From Aurifilum marmelostoma (Eukaryota; Ascomycota; Sordariomycetes; Diaporthales; Cryphonectriaceae): a DNA stretch of 64,000 nt. Below are positions 9,942 to 22,400 of the stretch, piece after piece (the first letter of the stretch is position 1; every line of letters begins with the position of its first letter). The notes beneath the pieces are model-generated. The model did not search any database and had not been told where the DNA came from. It saw only the letters and a program-made list of their open reading frames with translations. The stretch is from positions 2,232,001 through 2,296,000 of the forward strand of contig JAMXSV010000010.1 in the NCBI GenBank assembly GCA_027559495.1, given 5' to 3'. The position numbers were made by a program, and so were the translations under genes.

Positions 9942-12124
9942 CTATTCAATCTTGTTGAACCACACGACGCCCTCGACGACATCCCGACCCTTAGGTGAAG
10001 CCTGCACCCACGTGATGCCCATCCTCGCCACGCGCCCGTCAGGCCCGATCTCGAACTGTACAGGCGCGTAGCCACGCAGGGGCGCGCCGTGCGGGCTGTT
10101 GCTCAGGTGTTCAAAGTTCATCCAGTACTCTCCCGAGACGTGCTGGAACTCGTTGACCGTGGGCCAGGTCGCGTCGGTGCGCACAGCCACGAGCGAGATA
10201 TTGTCTCGCGTGATGAGGTCCTTGTGTGTGCTGGCCGGCTGCAGCGTGAAGTTGAAGTAGCCCGGGTGGAAGTACGTGCCCTCGTAGTTCTTGAGCTCGA
10301 GAGCGGGCGGGACGGGCTGTGCTGGGCGGTCGGGATAGTACCTGTCAACGGCAGTGTTGATGACAGCGTCTAGGTCCTCCTGGTAAGTTCTCATGCTGTG
10401 ACATGAGGTAAACAAGAGATCAGTTAGCAAGGCTCTCTCTCCATAGTCAGTGTAGTTCCACAGATGATGACCTTGGAAGATAGAACGAAATAAAAATAAA
10501 AGAGAAATTGAAGAAAAAAAAAGAGAAAAAGATAAAACATACTCTGCACCCCAGTCGTACCTCTCTTCCACAGGCACCCCAAGCCTATCGTCCACCATGT
10601 CCCAGATCAGCTTGAGCCCCAGCCCATTAGACGTGACGGCCGTATTAGCCAGGACCACCATGCCCAGATCAAGACCCGGGAAGAAGAACACCTCCGCCCC
10701 ATACGCATGCATCCCGCCCGAGTGCGTCCAGAACCGATGGCCCCGGTAGCTGCTCGTCTCCCACCCCAGCGCATACGCCACGGGCGCATCGTACGGCGGC
10801 GCGCCGCCTCCTGCACCCTCCACCTCCGCCGCCCACCCTTCCGGGTTCACAATCATCCGCGGCGTCCTGACCGCCCTGTGCCCTTCTCGCGGCAGCGGGC
10901 CGTCCTCCCTGAGCAGCATGCGGATCCACCTCGTGTAGTCCTCCACGTTCGAGATGATCGACCCGGCGCCGCCGACCTCATCCGTCGGCATGAACGGCAC
11001 CGGCTCTCCGAACCGCTCCGCGTGTCTATCCCACGCATAGCCCGCAGCCAGACGGCGGCGCCGCCCTTCCTCCTCGTCTTCCTCCCCTGCCGCCAGCGCA
11101 TCCTCGAGCGAGAAATACGTCGACCTCATCCCAAGCGGCTCCCACACCCACTCCCGCAGCAGATCTCCCAGCCACACGGCCTCCCCGGGCCCCCGCACGC
11201 CCGCCACCAGCGTCTGCACCGCATGCGACGCCGCGACGAACATGTGATTGCAGTACTGCCACTTTGTCCGCGGCGCCGCGTTGGTAGGCAGGTGGCGCAG
11301 GAGCCGCGTGCCGTCGCGCACCGTGGCCGTGCGGGGCCCGTCGGCCGTGCGGATGATGTGCGAGCCTGCTCGGTCGTGGCGGGGCAGGCCTGTGCGGTGG
11401 GACAGGGCGTCTTCGAGGGTGATGTGGGATGTGGCCCAGGCGTCGTCGGGGCTGAGCACGAAGTCGTCTGGGATGATGGAGGCGAGCGGGGTGTCCCAGG
11501 CGAGGGGGGAGGCCGGGGCGGGGAGGCCTGAGGGGATGGTGTAGTTGCCGCTGGCGATCATGATGGCCAGGATGGCCGCCGTGAAGGCCTTGGTTGTGCT
11601 GGCGCAGTAGAAGAGCGTCTTTGAGGTTACGGGGGTGGAGGGTAAGATTGCTAGACCGTAGCCCTGTTGGAGGGGGGAGGGCAGAGAAGAGAACGAGCAA
11701 GTCAGTCAGCCGGTCAGCCAATGCAGGTAGGCCCTTCCTCCTTTCACCAGATGGAGAGGGCGCTTCTTTTTTCGCGCCCTCTCCCTACAGTATCTCTTTG
11801 CATTTGGAGAGAATAGCATATACACATCACCAGAAAGAGAGTCACATAAGGTCAAAACAGCCACCAACCCAATTCTCATACCTCAGTCCAGATATCCTCC
11901 CCATGCACCACCCCAATCGCCACTCCAGGCACATGCCACTCCTCCAACAACCCCTCGACATGCTTCTTGTACTCCTCCGTAAAGGGACTACTGCTGCGTT
12001 GCCCTTTCTTCTCATAGTCGTCCGTGATAGGTCTTTGCCCTCCACCATCATCGCCAGTGTGGGCTGCGGAGCCCTGTCCTGCGACGCCGAGGAGCAGTAG
12101 GACGAGGGACGAGAAAGGGCGCAT
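9942..12124 (-). CDS. Secreted beta-lactamase-fold serine hydrolase (class C / LACTB-like)
   Basis: Exons on the minus strand are 12124-11882, 11663-10543 and 10395-9942, giving 605 residues. The start gives a signal peptide (MRPFSSLVLLLLGVAGQGSA). The Ser-x-x-Lys motif is CASTTKAF (Ser103/Lys106), at the start of exon 2. The Tyr-x-Asn motif is WQYCNHMF (Tyr218/Asn220), and the His-x-Gly motif is FWTHSGGMHAYG (His395). A C-terminal beta domain of about 150 residues (NYEGTYFHPGYFNF onwards) follows, as in fungal AmpC-like esterases and peptidases. Such proteins are usually esterases, transesterases or D-amino peptidases rather than true lactamases. The second intron (10542-10396, 147 bp) has no stop and is a multiple of three, so a retained-intron form would stay in frame. 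Confidence 0.9.
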
Positions 12125-13499
12125 GATGTTTGGATGCCAATAAAGAATGCTCTTAGCTTCGTCCCGAAAAGATAATGGGCCCAGTAAAAGAAACAGTTGG
12201 AACAATGAAAATCAGGTGGCCGTGAGGAGAGCAAAGATAGATATAAAGGTCGGAGTTGCTACAAATAAGGCTGGCCGTGCAGCAAATGAGGGGTCGCTGC
12301 GGACAGTGTAGGATTTAGCCTGAGTGGACTGACTGCCTAGAAAACATGAGATCTCGATTACGCAAGACTCGATAAGACATGGCCTATTTGGGCGACTTTT
12401 ATATGGTCCCTCTACGCTTCCTAGAAATACGATGGCCAGCTACACAGGGCGGTTCAGTATAATTAATGCGAAGTGGTTGCAGCGAAGTGGTTTCACCAAA
12501 ACGTGACAGGAGGACACATGCGTCAACTATCATCTGGTTTACGCCGTCTTCATTTCATCTGCAGCTATGACAGGTAGTCGTAACTAAAGACCAGCTGCTC
12601 TTTTACCGGACATAATCACCCGCACCCGCTCCATTCTTTCGGATAGGAGCAATATCCTCCTCTTTTCTTTCCCTTGTCACCCTCCCAAGAACGAAACTCT
12701 CAAGAAGCACGGCTGTCTGCTGTCGGATCTGGTCCCTACCGATCCAGAAAGGAAAAAGAGAGCCCCAGACGTTCAGTCAACCAGTCAGTCTCTTGATATT
12801 TTCGGCAGCCGACGATGCTTGACCGTGTCCGAGAGAACCCGCCGTCCGACAGATCTGCGGCAGCTTCAGATCCGCATCTAGAAGAACAGCACAACCGATC
12901 CGTTCTCCAAGCCTACCCTTTGGAAATCCTGACCCTCTATCCCTCTTCCGGCACTGCAGTCGTCCGTCCGTTTCAGAGAGCTCGAGTGCTACGAGCGCAT
13001 ACCGCTGTGGTCTTCTGGAGACCAGTCACAAAAGAAAATATTTTCTTGACCTTGCGATGTCGGAAAAGTCTCTGGCCGTCTCCGCCCTCTCGCAATGGTG
13101 GTGTATTTGGTTGCCCTTCGATGGTCATCGCACTACGCCACGTCCCCCTTCCCGACCCTCAGCAGCTGTCGTACACTCTCCTCGTGGGCGTTTGAACTTT
13201 CTGCGATCCTGATATTTACAACAAGCTGTCAAGTCATGAAAAGCGTGTAGTGTTGGTGTAAATGGCATTGTAGCTCTCTGTCTCTCTCTGTCTCTCTCTC
13301 TCTTTTCTGTGTGTGTATGTGTGTGTCGTCGAGTCTCTGTTGTATCGGGGCGAGCGACAATTATAAGCCATTGCAGTGTAGTGTCGCCGGGAAGGTTCTG
13401 TGCTCCTGCACAGTAACACTAACCATCAGAGTTCTCTGACGAACACACTCAAAAGGCCTATCCTTGCCGCAGAACCACCTCACTGAACAAGACCTTCCC
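12125..13499. other. Spacer upstream of the beta-lactamase-like gene
   Basis: This contains the promoter side of the hydrolase gene and the 3' end of the DUF7918 gene. One open frame of 126 codons (12815-13195, +) has no recognisable domain and is not called. A (TC)n/(TG)n microsatellite lies at about 13270-13330. Confidence 0.5.
13273..13326 (+). repeat. TC/TG-rich microsatellite
   Basis: Imperfect TCTCTCTG repeats run into GTGTGTATGTGTGTGT in the spacer. This is simple-sequence DNA without coding frame. Confidence 0.7.
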
Positions 13500-13878
13500 T
13501 CACAGCTCTTCCTCGTCTGGCTGGGACCTGCTCAGCTGAGAAGCAGATGCAGCTGGCGCAGGTGTCGAGGTCGACCCTGTATTAGAAGAGACGTTGTCCA
13601 GAGGGCCGGCACGTTGCTTCTTGAGGGGACTACCGACGATGGTGTCGTCCGGAAGACTCTTGCCAAAGGCTGTGGCGCCTGAAGAAAGACCAGGTATGTT
13701 GCCAAGACCGGAGAAGCCGGCCGAGATTGGTGGCGAGCCGGCTGAGCTTGCTCCGAGGATGGGCGACTTCTGATCAGTGGGCGTAGAGCTTCCTAGGTCG
13801 GTCGATCGTTGGCGTTTGAGCTGGCAGCCATCTTGTCAGTACCCAGCGGCCGGTTTGAGTGCGCGCGCAGCAAGCAAT

Positions 13879-13912
<34 letters not shown>

Positions 13913-15429
13913 GGAGAACACTGGTTGCGATATACGTACTCGGATTCTGTCAACGCCCTCGGCCAGCTCACCCGTGAATTTGGCATCCTCGGGGGCGTTG
14001 CTTGACTTGACGTCCTTCTCGTCAAGATCCTCCATCTTGCCTAGGATCTCGGACTCGTCGTCGTCATCATCGCTATCCTCGTCCATGGCGCCACCTGCCC
14101 CATTGCTCTTCTTTCGGGACTTCCTGCGTTTGGCCGACTCGGCCTCCTGGTCCCTAAAAGCGGAGAAACCCACAGTGCCGGTGGTCTTCAGAGGGCCAAG
14201 GTTGGACAGGTCCAGCTGGCCAGACCGTCGCTTCGCAGAAGGAGTGGTCGTGGGCTGAGGCTTGGACGTTGGGAGGACGCCCATCTTCTGCAGTTGACCT
14301 GTACACGTGTTAGTTGGCGCTGTCGCCCATTGAGAGCGAGGATAGAGCATCAGGACAACAAGACGGGGCCCGTCTTTTGGGGGGGGGTTGGTGGAGGGGT
14401 TGAATACGCACGGTCACCACGGTAGTAGAATGTGAAGGTGGCGTAGGGCTTCTCGGGACCGTCAATGCCAGTCACCGTCTGGGTGCTGATCGTCTTGGGA
14501 TCAAGCGACTTGGGTTTCGCAAAGCTGGTCGTGTGCTCGACGTCGGCATCGACGCCGTTGGAGTTGCCCCCGTCGACGTCGTCATCGTCGTCGTGTGCGC
14601 CAAACTGCGGAGAGTATTCGCCCTTCTTGATCTCGCCTGACGCTATCACGCGGAACATAGCCACCTTGATCTGGCCGGCAGCCTCGGGGAACTCGTCTTC
14701 GGAGTCGGACAGCGAGTCGTCATCGTCGTCCAGGACCGGCTCGACAGGCGACGCCTCGTTGGTGTAGCGCAGGGTATCTCTAGGACCGTTGGGCTTCTTA
14801 TCGTCCACCATAGAGGCGTCACCCTCGGCCTTCTGCTTCCGACGTCGGCGCTCGAACTTTTGGCGACGCTTTTCGAGGCGCTCCTGCGTGTTGGAGCCCT
14901 GCAGGTCCAGGCCGTTCAGCCAGCGCTCCAGCCCGACCTCGCGGAACAGGAACTCCCTCTCGGCCAGGCCACCGCCTTCCGCGTCGGGGACCTGGACCCA
15001 TCTGCTGTTGACCCAGGTCTCCTCACCCGGGCGCAGCAGCGTAGCCACCTCCTCCTTGCCCCGCCCGTCAAAGTAGATGTAGGCAGCGACGGTCTCATTC
15101 TCGGAGTTGGTCATGGGAATGTACGGGTGGACGCCGCTGCCAGTCTTGTTCGAGGAAACATCCAGGGCGGCGAACTGCGGGGTCGGCTCGGGCTGGTCGG
15201 GCGACGGCTTCGGAGTCGAGTAAGGGATGGGCAGGCCAGGCGTTAACAACGTGATCGAGATTGCGAACTTGGCAGGCTCCGTCTTGCCCGAGTCCTCGCT
15301 CAGGGTCGGTGAGGGCACGGGGATGAAGCTGTTGATGCGAGAGAACTTGGACTGCCGCTGCATGCCATACTCGGGGAGGGGGTTGCCATTGGCATGGATG
15401 CTGACAGCTATGCCCTTGAAGCAGGGCAT
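13500..15429 (-). CDS. DUF7918-type fungal protein of unknown function
   Basis: Exons on the minus strand are 15429-14412, 14298-13940 and 13820-13500. All phases fit, giving 565 residues. The N-terminal 200 residues (MPCFKGIAVSIHANGNPLPEYG start, VAAYIYFDGRGKEE, REFLFREVGLE) resemble the fungal DUF7918 domain. A basic cluster (RLEKRRQKFERRRRKQK, about 185-200) and several Asp/Glu tracts follow, then a second conserved segment ending TFTFYYRGDRQLQKMG across intron 1. The C-terminus is Ser/Pro-rich with a KKQR patch and an acidic DEEEL end. The mix of basic and acidic tracts hints at a nuclear protein, but this is inference. No catalytic motif is visible. Confidence 0.85.
13882..13909 (+). repeat. 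(AG)14 microsatellite inside intron 2 of the DUF7918 gene
   Basis: About 14 AG units lie within the intron 13939-13821. On the coding strand they form a CT-repeat polypyrimidine tract in the first half of the intron. Confidence 0.85.
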
Positions 15430-16090
15430 CTTGTTGTCTCGCTAATGGAAGGAATTGATCCTGCAGCGTTCAGTCTGGTCTAGCCTTTGTTGATCTGTGT
15501 GCTGTGCTGCTGCTGGTGGTGATCAGCCTGGGGAGGATGGGACAGCAGCTCTGATGTTTTGTGAGGTAGTTTTATGACCAAAGCCGGGGCCTGGACAGAG
15601 ATGTCTTGGGTCGCACCCCCACCGTCAGGCGCAACAGGGGGAGATCTCTTGACAAGTCCTCTGTGGAAGGTTGCTCGATGCACAGGGAATGAGAAAGCTA
15701 AGAGTAGTGGCTGGTCTTAGGGATGCTCAGAGTAGCAGCCTGGTGGTGCTGCTGCCGAGAAAGGGAGTGGGAGCAGGAGAAAATCTGACGTCGACTGTTT
15801 TGTTGACTTTTGCGAGAGTTGCTAATCTCCAATGTTAATGGTTGATGTGGGGTCCGAGGACAAGGGAAGAAGGTCAGGGCCTGGGTGCTGCAAGATCTTC
15901 TGTTGCCTTGTCAATATTAGCCTGGGGCCTGTACCGGCAACGGGGCACCCTCGGGCCTTGGTCACATAAAGGGAGACTCGAGATTGAAGGAGGGCTGTGC
16001 AGGAAAACAGATAAAGGGGCAGGAAGAATTAGGGGGAAAAGAGAAAGGAAGAATAAATCATACAAGACAGAAGGTTCAGGCTGGGCAGGT

Positions 16091-16114
16091 GCAGCAGCAG
16101 CAGCAGCAGCAGCA
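16091..16114 (+). repeat. (GCA)8 trinucleotide repeat
   Basis: Eight GCA units in the spacer upstream of the DUF7918 gene, possibly in its 5' untranslated region. The reading frames through it have no family similarity. Confidence 0.85.
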
Positions 16115-16443
16115 CAAGGACAGATGCTGATGAAGAGGCAGCAGAGGCAGAGAGGTATACAGCAGTGGCAGGAGGAGTTGCGGGTTGAACGCGCTTGGTG
16201 GTGATCGCTGGTCAGGCTAGGCCAGAGCTGGAGAGGGTCGATTGGTTCCAAGTGCTCTTAGTGGACTGACCTTGCAGGTTAGCTGTCGCATCGGGGGTGG
16301 ACAACGTAAAATGCAGCCTGTCTTGTCCCACCACAGCAGCCCTGCACAAACAAAGCTGGGCGAACCCCCCCAAAGATGATCCTCGTCTGGCGCCTGTGGG
16401 GAGGGAGATGCTGCTACATGCACATAAGGCACGTCAGAGCTGG

Positions 16444-16460
16444 ACAGACAGACAGACAGA
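16444..16460 (+). repeat. (GACA)4 tetranucleotide repeat
   Basis: Four GACA units followed by GATGGATAGG in non-coding sequence. Confidence 0.75.
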
Positions 16461-17007
16461 TGGATAGGTTGCTCAGTAGAAACGAAATCTCTCCAGTCAA
16501 GACAGCAGCCTGTGGTGGTTCGTAATGAGGCTCGGATGATGTCGTCTGGCGATTCCACCATGTGTCATATGGTGATGGTTGGTCTCTTGATCTGCTGGGA
16601 TGACCCAGGCATTGTGCTCCTGTGAAGGTGAGGGGTTGACCAGCACACGCCAAGATGTCTCTGTGCTGCAGAAGCTGGCTGGCAGGGTACCTGAGCCTAT
16701 CACCCCAAACTTCCCACTGTACAGTGAGGCACTCAGGCCCTACCCCATCTCTTAGCGCGCCAGACGCCTGGGTCAGTCCCGTCACATTAGTTCTGGGAGC
16801 TGTTAGTATCTTGGTGATCTCTTGAAGCTGATGGCAGGCTCAGGTGGCATTCAGGATGAATGGTGATGGTCAACAAAGGGTCTCTGTCTGCTCAGGTAGC
16901 TCAGGCATCAAGACATAGAAAACATATTTCATTCAAGTAAATCAACTTGTGCTGTTGTTGGGTATCAGGCATAGGCTTAGTAGGCAGATTGTAGTCCCAG
17001 GCGCCTC

Positions 17008-17031
17008 TTTTTTTTTTTTTTTTTTTTTTTT
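17008..17031 (+). repeat. T24 homopolymer
   Basis: A run of 24 T about 95 bases downstream of the seipin stop. On the transcribed strand it is an A tract in or just past the 3' untranslated region. Confidence 0.9.
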
Positions 17032-17125
17032 ATAAGTTCCTTTCTCTCTCCCTCCTCTTTTTTTGTCTTTGGAGAAAACTCATGCCCTCCGCGGCTGCGA
17101 CTCATCGCTGTACCAGAGCCTGCCA

Positions 17126-18807
17126 TCAAGAATCATTTCGCCGCCCAGACGCTCTCCTCCGCAGCGCGCTCGGGCCATCCCTCTCGCTGAAGCTCGTTCC
17201 AATCCCCGAGTCCCGTCCCTCCTCTTCACCAAACTCCTCCACGCCTGCATCCTCATACTCGTCATCCGCCTCCACGCCTGCGGCCGGTGGCATGTCCGCC
17301 TGCGGCGTGGAGGCCGTTACGTCGTTGGTGTGCGCCGGCTCCGGGTCATAGCGCAGAGGCGGCTGTTGCGAGGATGTCGGGAACGTCATGGGCACGTCTT
17401 CAAGGGATTTGCCGCTGGGTCCACCCTCCCTCTTGATTTTCTGTGAGGGTGGGCCTTCCTGTTCCTTCTTTACCTTAGCACCTTCGCCGTGCCCGCCAAA
17501 GAGGAGGCGGATGATGAGGATGGTGATGCCGAGAGAAAAGACCTCCCAGAACCAGAAGAGCGCGGTGAAGAGGAGGAACGACGTGATCCACCACGTGTGC
17601 ATGAACCACCGGAGCCCATGCAGCTGTGCTGTGATGGTCACGGAAGTGCTGTAGACCTGCAGCGTCTGGCCGGCCTGGACGTCGAGCACCAGTGTGGTGG
17701 GCATCATGGTGCCGGGCTTGAACTCGAGGCGCTCCACCATCGGGACCACTAGCCTGGTCGTCTCGGATGCCGGCACGAAGACATGGTAGGCGAGGAACAG
17801 TAACCGCGAGGCGAGCGAGACCAATGGATCTGTGTACGGTACGATGGCTGGACGTGTCGACGTGTAGAGGATGTTGCGGCCCTCCAGGACGCGCACTGGA
17901 TTCGTCATGGGCGCCATGACACGGCTGCTGTCGCCGGGCTGGTCATCGAGGAGGTGTAGTGCGAGCATGAAGTTGCCGCGCTCGAGATTGGTGGGCGACT
18001 TCGGGAGGCTCAGCGTGACCGAGATGTCGTAGTCCTGGTAATCACCGAACTTCTTGTCTGCAAGGGTAACGAGACCGTAGGGGTTGACCTCGTACCTGCC
18101 GAGCCCCATCGTCAGTCGTTGATCACAGACAAACCCTTTCCTTCTAGGTTCTGGAAAGTCCACAGCTGCCGCCAGACTCACCCATACTGTAAATGCACCG
18201 GAAAGGTCGTGACCTGATCGGGCAGATACTCGTGATAAAATGCCAGGTACGAGACTGCCGCACACCCGAGCAGGAATGTCGAGACCAGGCCCAGCAACAC
18301 ACTCGTCAGTGCAGTTCGCTGAGCCTTCTTGCTCGTCACCGCGTCCCAGATGCTGCCAGCCGTCTGTGTCGTAGCATTGTACCCAGAGCGCAGCGCCTCG
18401 GCGCCGTTGCTCACTAGGTCCATCGTGTGTCGAGCTGTTACCAGAAGCTCAACGTAAGCGCCGCGCGCCGCGTCGCGCGACACAGTGTCACGAGCAGGTG
18501 ACAGAGGAGTGGTGTAGAGCGTGTCGAAGGGGGAGAGCACAGTCGCCGAACGAGGCGATGAGGGTTCGCTGCGGTCCCAAGTCGGCTGGGCAATGTAGGC
18601 TGATGTGCCGCTGAAAGGCTGTCGGCCGCTAAGGATGGAGCTTAGGGAAGATGGCTGCTCGACGTCATAGCCTTGGAGCCAGGGTTGCACAGCGTCAGCC
18701 TCGAAGCTCATCCCTGTGTCGGCTGCTGCCGGCGATGTTCGGCTCATCGCCCAGGGGTCCTCATCAACTTCGCCCGGCAGCACCATAGGGCGAAGATGCC
18801 ACGACAT
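17126..18807 (-). CDS. SEI1: Seipin (lipid-droplet biogenesis protein)
   Basis: Seipin forms ring oligomers in the ER membrane where lipid droplets bud and controls droplet size and number. Exons are 18807-18182 and 18095-17126 (minus strand), giving 531 residues. A long Ser/Pro-rich cytosolic N-terminus (1-160) precedes TM1 (about 166-190, TALTSVLLGLVSTFLLGCAA). The lumenal beta-sandwich follows: LQYGYEVNPYG across the intron, YQDYDISVTLSLPKSPTN, GNFMLALHLL, and a hydrophobic helix at SLASRLLFLAYHVF. TM2 is about 377-408. The C-terminal tail is long, charged and disordered. The start codon is the ATG of MSWHLRPMV; the frame is open upstream to another ATG at 18873, but this lies in a pyrimidine-rich leader. 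The layout matches fungal seipins, which have longer tails than yeast Sei1. Confidence 0.9.
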
Positions 18808-19489
18808 TTTGTTTCCTTCTTTTTTTCCTCCTCTCTCTCGCGACTTTCCTTGGGCAAAATTCGTGCTGACCACAATCCAGTTCAGTCTCCCTCAAATTCG
18901 TCTGGGAACGTGGCCCATATCCTTAAATCATCCGAGAGATATTGTTTTACGCCTACGGTGTCCCAAAGGTCGGATACCATCAGAATATTCTTTCTTTGAG
19001 CATTCTCCTCAAAGGCAGCACAGATATGACAGCACGTAACACACAGGGTAAGACAAGATGCAAGTATTGTTTCATTGTGTCTTTGTTCGCATGCCATTTC
19101 TCCGTAATCCATCCTTTCATACAAATATACCATGGATATCATCACCTCAGGCGTCCTATGAACATCAAAACCGTGGCCCCCTCCTCGTTTACACTAAACA
19201 TGAAACCATGACAAACTAAAAGAAAATAACATTTCTGCCTATCCACACTCCATTCTCGTCTTGGAAACGGATCATAGGTTGTGTGTCTGGACATTTCGTG
19301 TCATCATGCGTGAAAGGACGTTCAAGCCTCGCCCCACCCTCTCCTGGAATGCTAGAATATGACTGATCGCGTTGCAATGAGGGATATCAGTTGTCGTGAA
19401 GCCCATTGGCTAGTTGCCAACATGGACCTAGAACGAGAGGAAGAAAGATAATTATAAAAGCATGAACCTTGTATATGCTGGTAATGCAT
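18808..19489. other. Spacer between seipin and the F-BAR gene
   Basis: This is the 5' flank of seipin and the 3' flank of the F-BAR/SH3 gene. It is AT-rich between 19050 and 19260. No other feature is seen. Confidence 0.5.
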
Positions 19490-22400
19490 CTAGATGGGCT
19501 GCAGGTAGTTGCTTGGGACCAGCCCGCTGTGACCGTTGGTGCCGTGGACCTCAGCTTCCCACCAACCATCGTCTTGATGGCGAAGTACGGCGAGGATATC
19601 TCCCTTGTTGAATCCGAGTTCTTCGGGGATCGCGGCTTGGTACATATACATTGCGCGTGCTATTGAGGAGTCTATCGTCAGCAAAGAGATATCACGCAAA
19701 TTGACAGGCAGTCACTTACCAAAATGCAGGACTGGTCGACCATCCTTTGTGTAGTGCTTTCCAGTATCCGCAACGCTCTTGCTGCGCTGTCTTGAGGTCG
19801 GCGCAATTTGCCCCTGAGGCTCGTACAGGCTCATGCCTCGGTTGCCCTGGCTCGTACCAGGTCGTCCGCCTCGACCTCTCATGGATCCGCCGTAGCCGTC
19901 ATCGGTGGGCGCTGGAGACATTCCCCTGGCCATGTCAGGGTGGCCGTTGCTGAGGTTACTGCCAGCCCTACTGGCAGGCCGGCCATAGTCGCCTCGGCTA
20001 GAAGGGCGTCCGTATTCACCTCCGCCACGGAATGGTGCTGGTGATGCTGCACGGGGCATGTCATTCGGCGAGTTCTGGCGGTAAAAACCTTGAGACGAGT
20101 GGGGATCCATCTGAACAGAACCATGCCGAGAGTTGGTGCTTCCGCGTGGGCTGTTTGCATACGGATTCGGCGACGCTGATCTTTGGTACATACCCGGTCG
20201 GGGAGACGCGCTCCTCGGCGCTGCTGGAGACGCGGCTCGGGGCATGTCATTTCCGCGAGTAGCTGGACGAGAGGTAGATCGATAAGCTCCAGATCCCGGC
20301 CGATCTCCATTGAAGAGATTTCTCGTGCCCTGAGTGTACTTCTGAGACGTCTCCTTCATGGCTCTCGAGGTGACTGCGGGGGGAAGGAACACCTAGCCGT
20401 TGGGGTGGCTGGTCATAGGATGGTGGTGGGGTCCCCCGCATCCCAGCTGCCGCATTGCTGGGCCCCCCGATGGGTGCTGATCGTGAGAACGGCTGCGCGC
20501 CGGGAGCAGGTGTTGCGATGCCATGGTAGTGATCTGCTGACATGCGAACAGACGACTGCTTGTTGACGGCTACGCCCTTTAGCTCTGCCAGTGCCTGTGC
20601 AATTGGGTCGTCGTCCTGAGGTTCTGGTTCGGCAGCAGGCTTCTGCCGGCCTGGCAACCTCACGGGAAGCACATTATCGCCAACATTGATGGCAACATCA
20701 GCATTGGCATCGATCGGATCGGGGCTAGTAGTTGCCCGATCGGCCAACAGGCTCTGGCTCGAACCCCCTGCGTGGAACTGACGATTGGGACCAGCATTGC
20801 TGTTTCCACCGTGCCAGGTGTTTCTGCTGTTTCCTGACAGGTCCTTCGGGTCCTTGATACTCTTGCGCCGGCCGAACGGGCTGTGGTTCTGAAAGAAGCC
20901 GCTCTTCTTCTTGAGCACCTTTCTGTCTCTCTCTTGCGCGGGCGAGATTGGGGACATCACAGGGTCCTGCTTCACAGGCGAGACAGCTCCGCTCGTCGGC
21001 TCGTGGCTAGAGAAGGAATACTCGCTGCGCTCATCTCTGCTCGTTGGTCGGTCGGAGACTGAGGTCGCGCTAACCTGCGAGCCTAGGTCTGAGCCGTTAT
21101 GGGTGTTGGGCCTGCAGAGCATCGTCATGCCGTCCATGGGGTAGGGGTCGTGAGGAACAGGTGCGAACTCGTTGGGGTCGAACTGTACAGTACATTAGTC
21201 GTCTGTGGCCCCAAATCGCCACAAAGCAGCTGCCTCGTCCGCTATGATGTACCACTCACCTCTGGTGGCTGGATCTGTTGTCTCTGGAACTCTCTCGAGT
21301 CTCTAGACGTGTCTTCCCTTGAAGACCTGCCCTGCGCTGGCACCTTCTGGGGTGCGATTGCCTGCTCCCTTCCGGAAGGTGTTCCGACATCCCCGTGACC
21401 CAGCTCCCGGGCCAGAGCGGACGTCGGATCGTGGTGAGATTCGTAGGTGGAGGGTTGTGGTGACGAGGATCGGAAAAGGGGGTTTATGCTCCGAGGGAAT
21501 TGTGCCACAGAGTAGGCTTCGTCTTCAGAAGTCTCGGACTGTGCGTCTACGTCCCCACGACAAAAGTTGATGTATTTTGGTGGGTCAGGGATCTCCTGGC
21601 CAGTGCCCTTGTCCCGGATGAAGGTGACGATGTCCTTCTCGACCTCCATCTTCTCCAAGGAGAGACGGATCTTCTCGCATGATGCATCATCACTGACGCA
21701 GACGGTGGACGCGATGTTGGCAAAGGTCCAGAGACTGCTCTTGGTAAAGTCGAGCCGCTCCTCCTCGAGATCTTGGAACTTGTCTGCCGCAGCCTTCCAC
21801 TCCCTGTTCCACCTTACAGTGGTTTCTTCCAATGCCTTGACGGCATTCTCGTATTCCTGGTTGGAAGTGGCCAGGCTGATTTGAGTCTTCTCGAGCTTCG
21901 CCTTGTTCTTGCGCTCCTCCTGGCCCATGACCATGTGGCCTTGTGCGAGGTAGCCCTTGATCTTGAGGCACTCCTGTTCGTATCGATCCCGGGTCTACAA
22001 GGCTTGTCAGACAATGGAACTCGGAACAGAAGTGCGTGTGTAGGTGACTCACCTTGTTAACCTGCTGAGTTTGCTGCTGCTTGGTCTTCAGGAGCTTCTC
22101 GATACCGTTCTGTACGATCTTCCGCCGCTCCTTCATACCCCCAGCGAAGGCCGTTAATGGCTCCTCGAGTTCTGACCTCATCTGGGCGGCATTATTCTGG
22201 TGCTGTTTGCCCATGCACTCGACCTCTCCGCGGAGTGTATCCAGCGATGTCTTCAGCGTCCCCATCTCCTGAGAGCCCAGTGCTTTGCGGGATAGTGAGA
22301 GCAGCTTGCGTGCATATTCTTCTTCGATCGATGCTCGAGCTGCAAATGACCATGTGTCAGTAGGCCTGATCGTATCATGAGTAACACACACATGCGTTCG

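Larger units (their letters stand above)
15430..17125. other. 1.7-kb spacer with simple repeats
   Basis: This is the 5' flank of the DUF7918 gene and the 3' flank of seipin. It holds a GCA trinucleotide repeat, a GACA repeat and a T24 tract (listed separately). Several short open frames exist but none looks coding. Confidence 0.55.

Noticed and set aside
10707..11531. 274-codon open frame on the + strand
   Set aside because: Antisense shadow of the beta-lactamase-like exon 2; Arg/Pro-rich composition from GC-rich codons, no domain.
12815..13195. 126-codon open frame (+)
   Set aside because: No family resemblance, no intron or promoter context; composition like the surrounding spacer.
16091..16114. 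GCA repeat as a polyglutamine or polyalanine coding tract
   Set aside because: It lies outside any supported exon.
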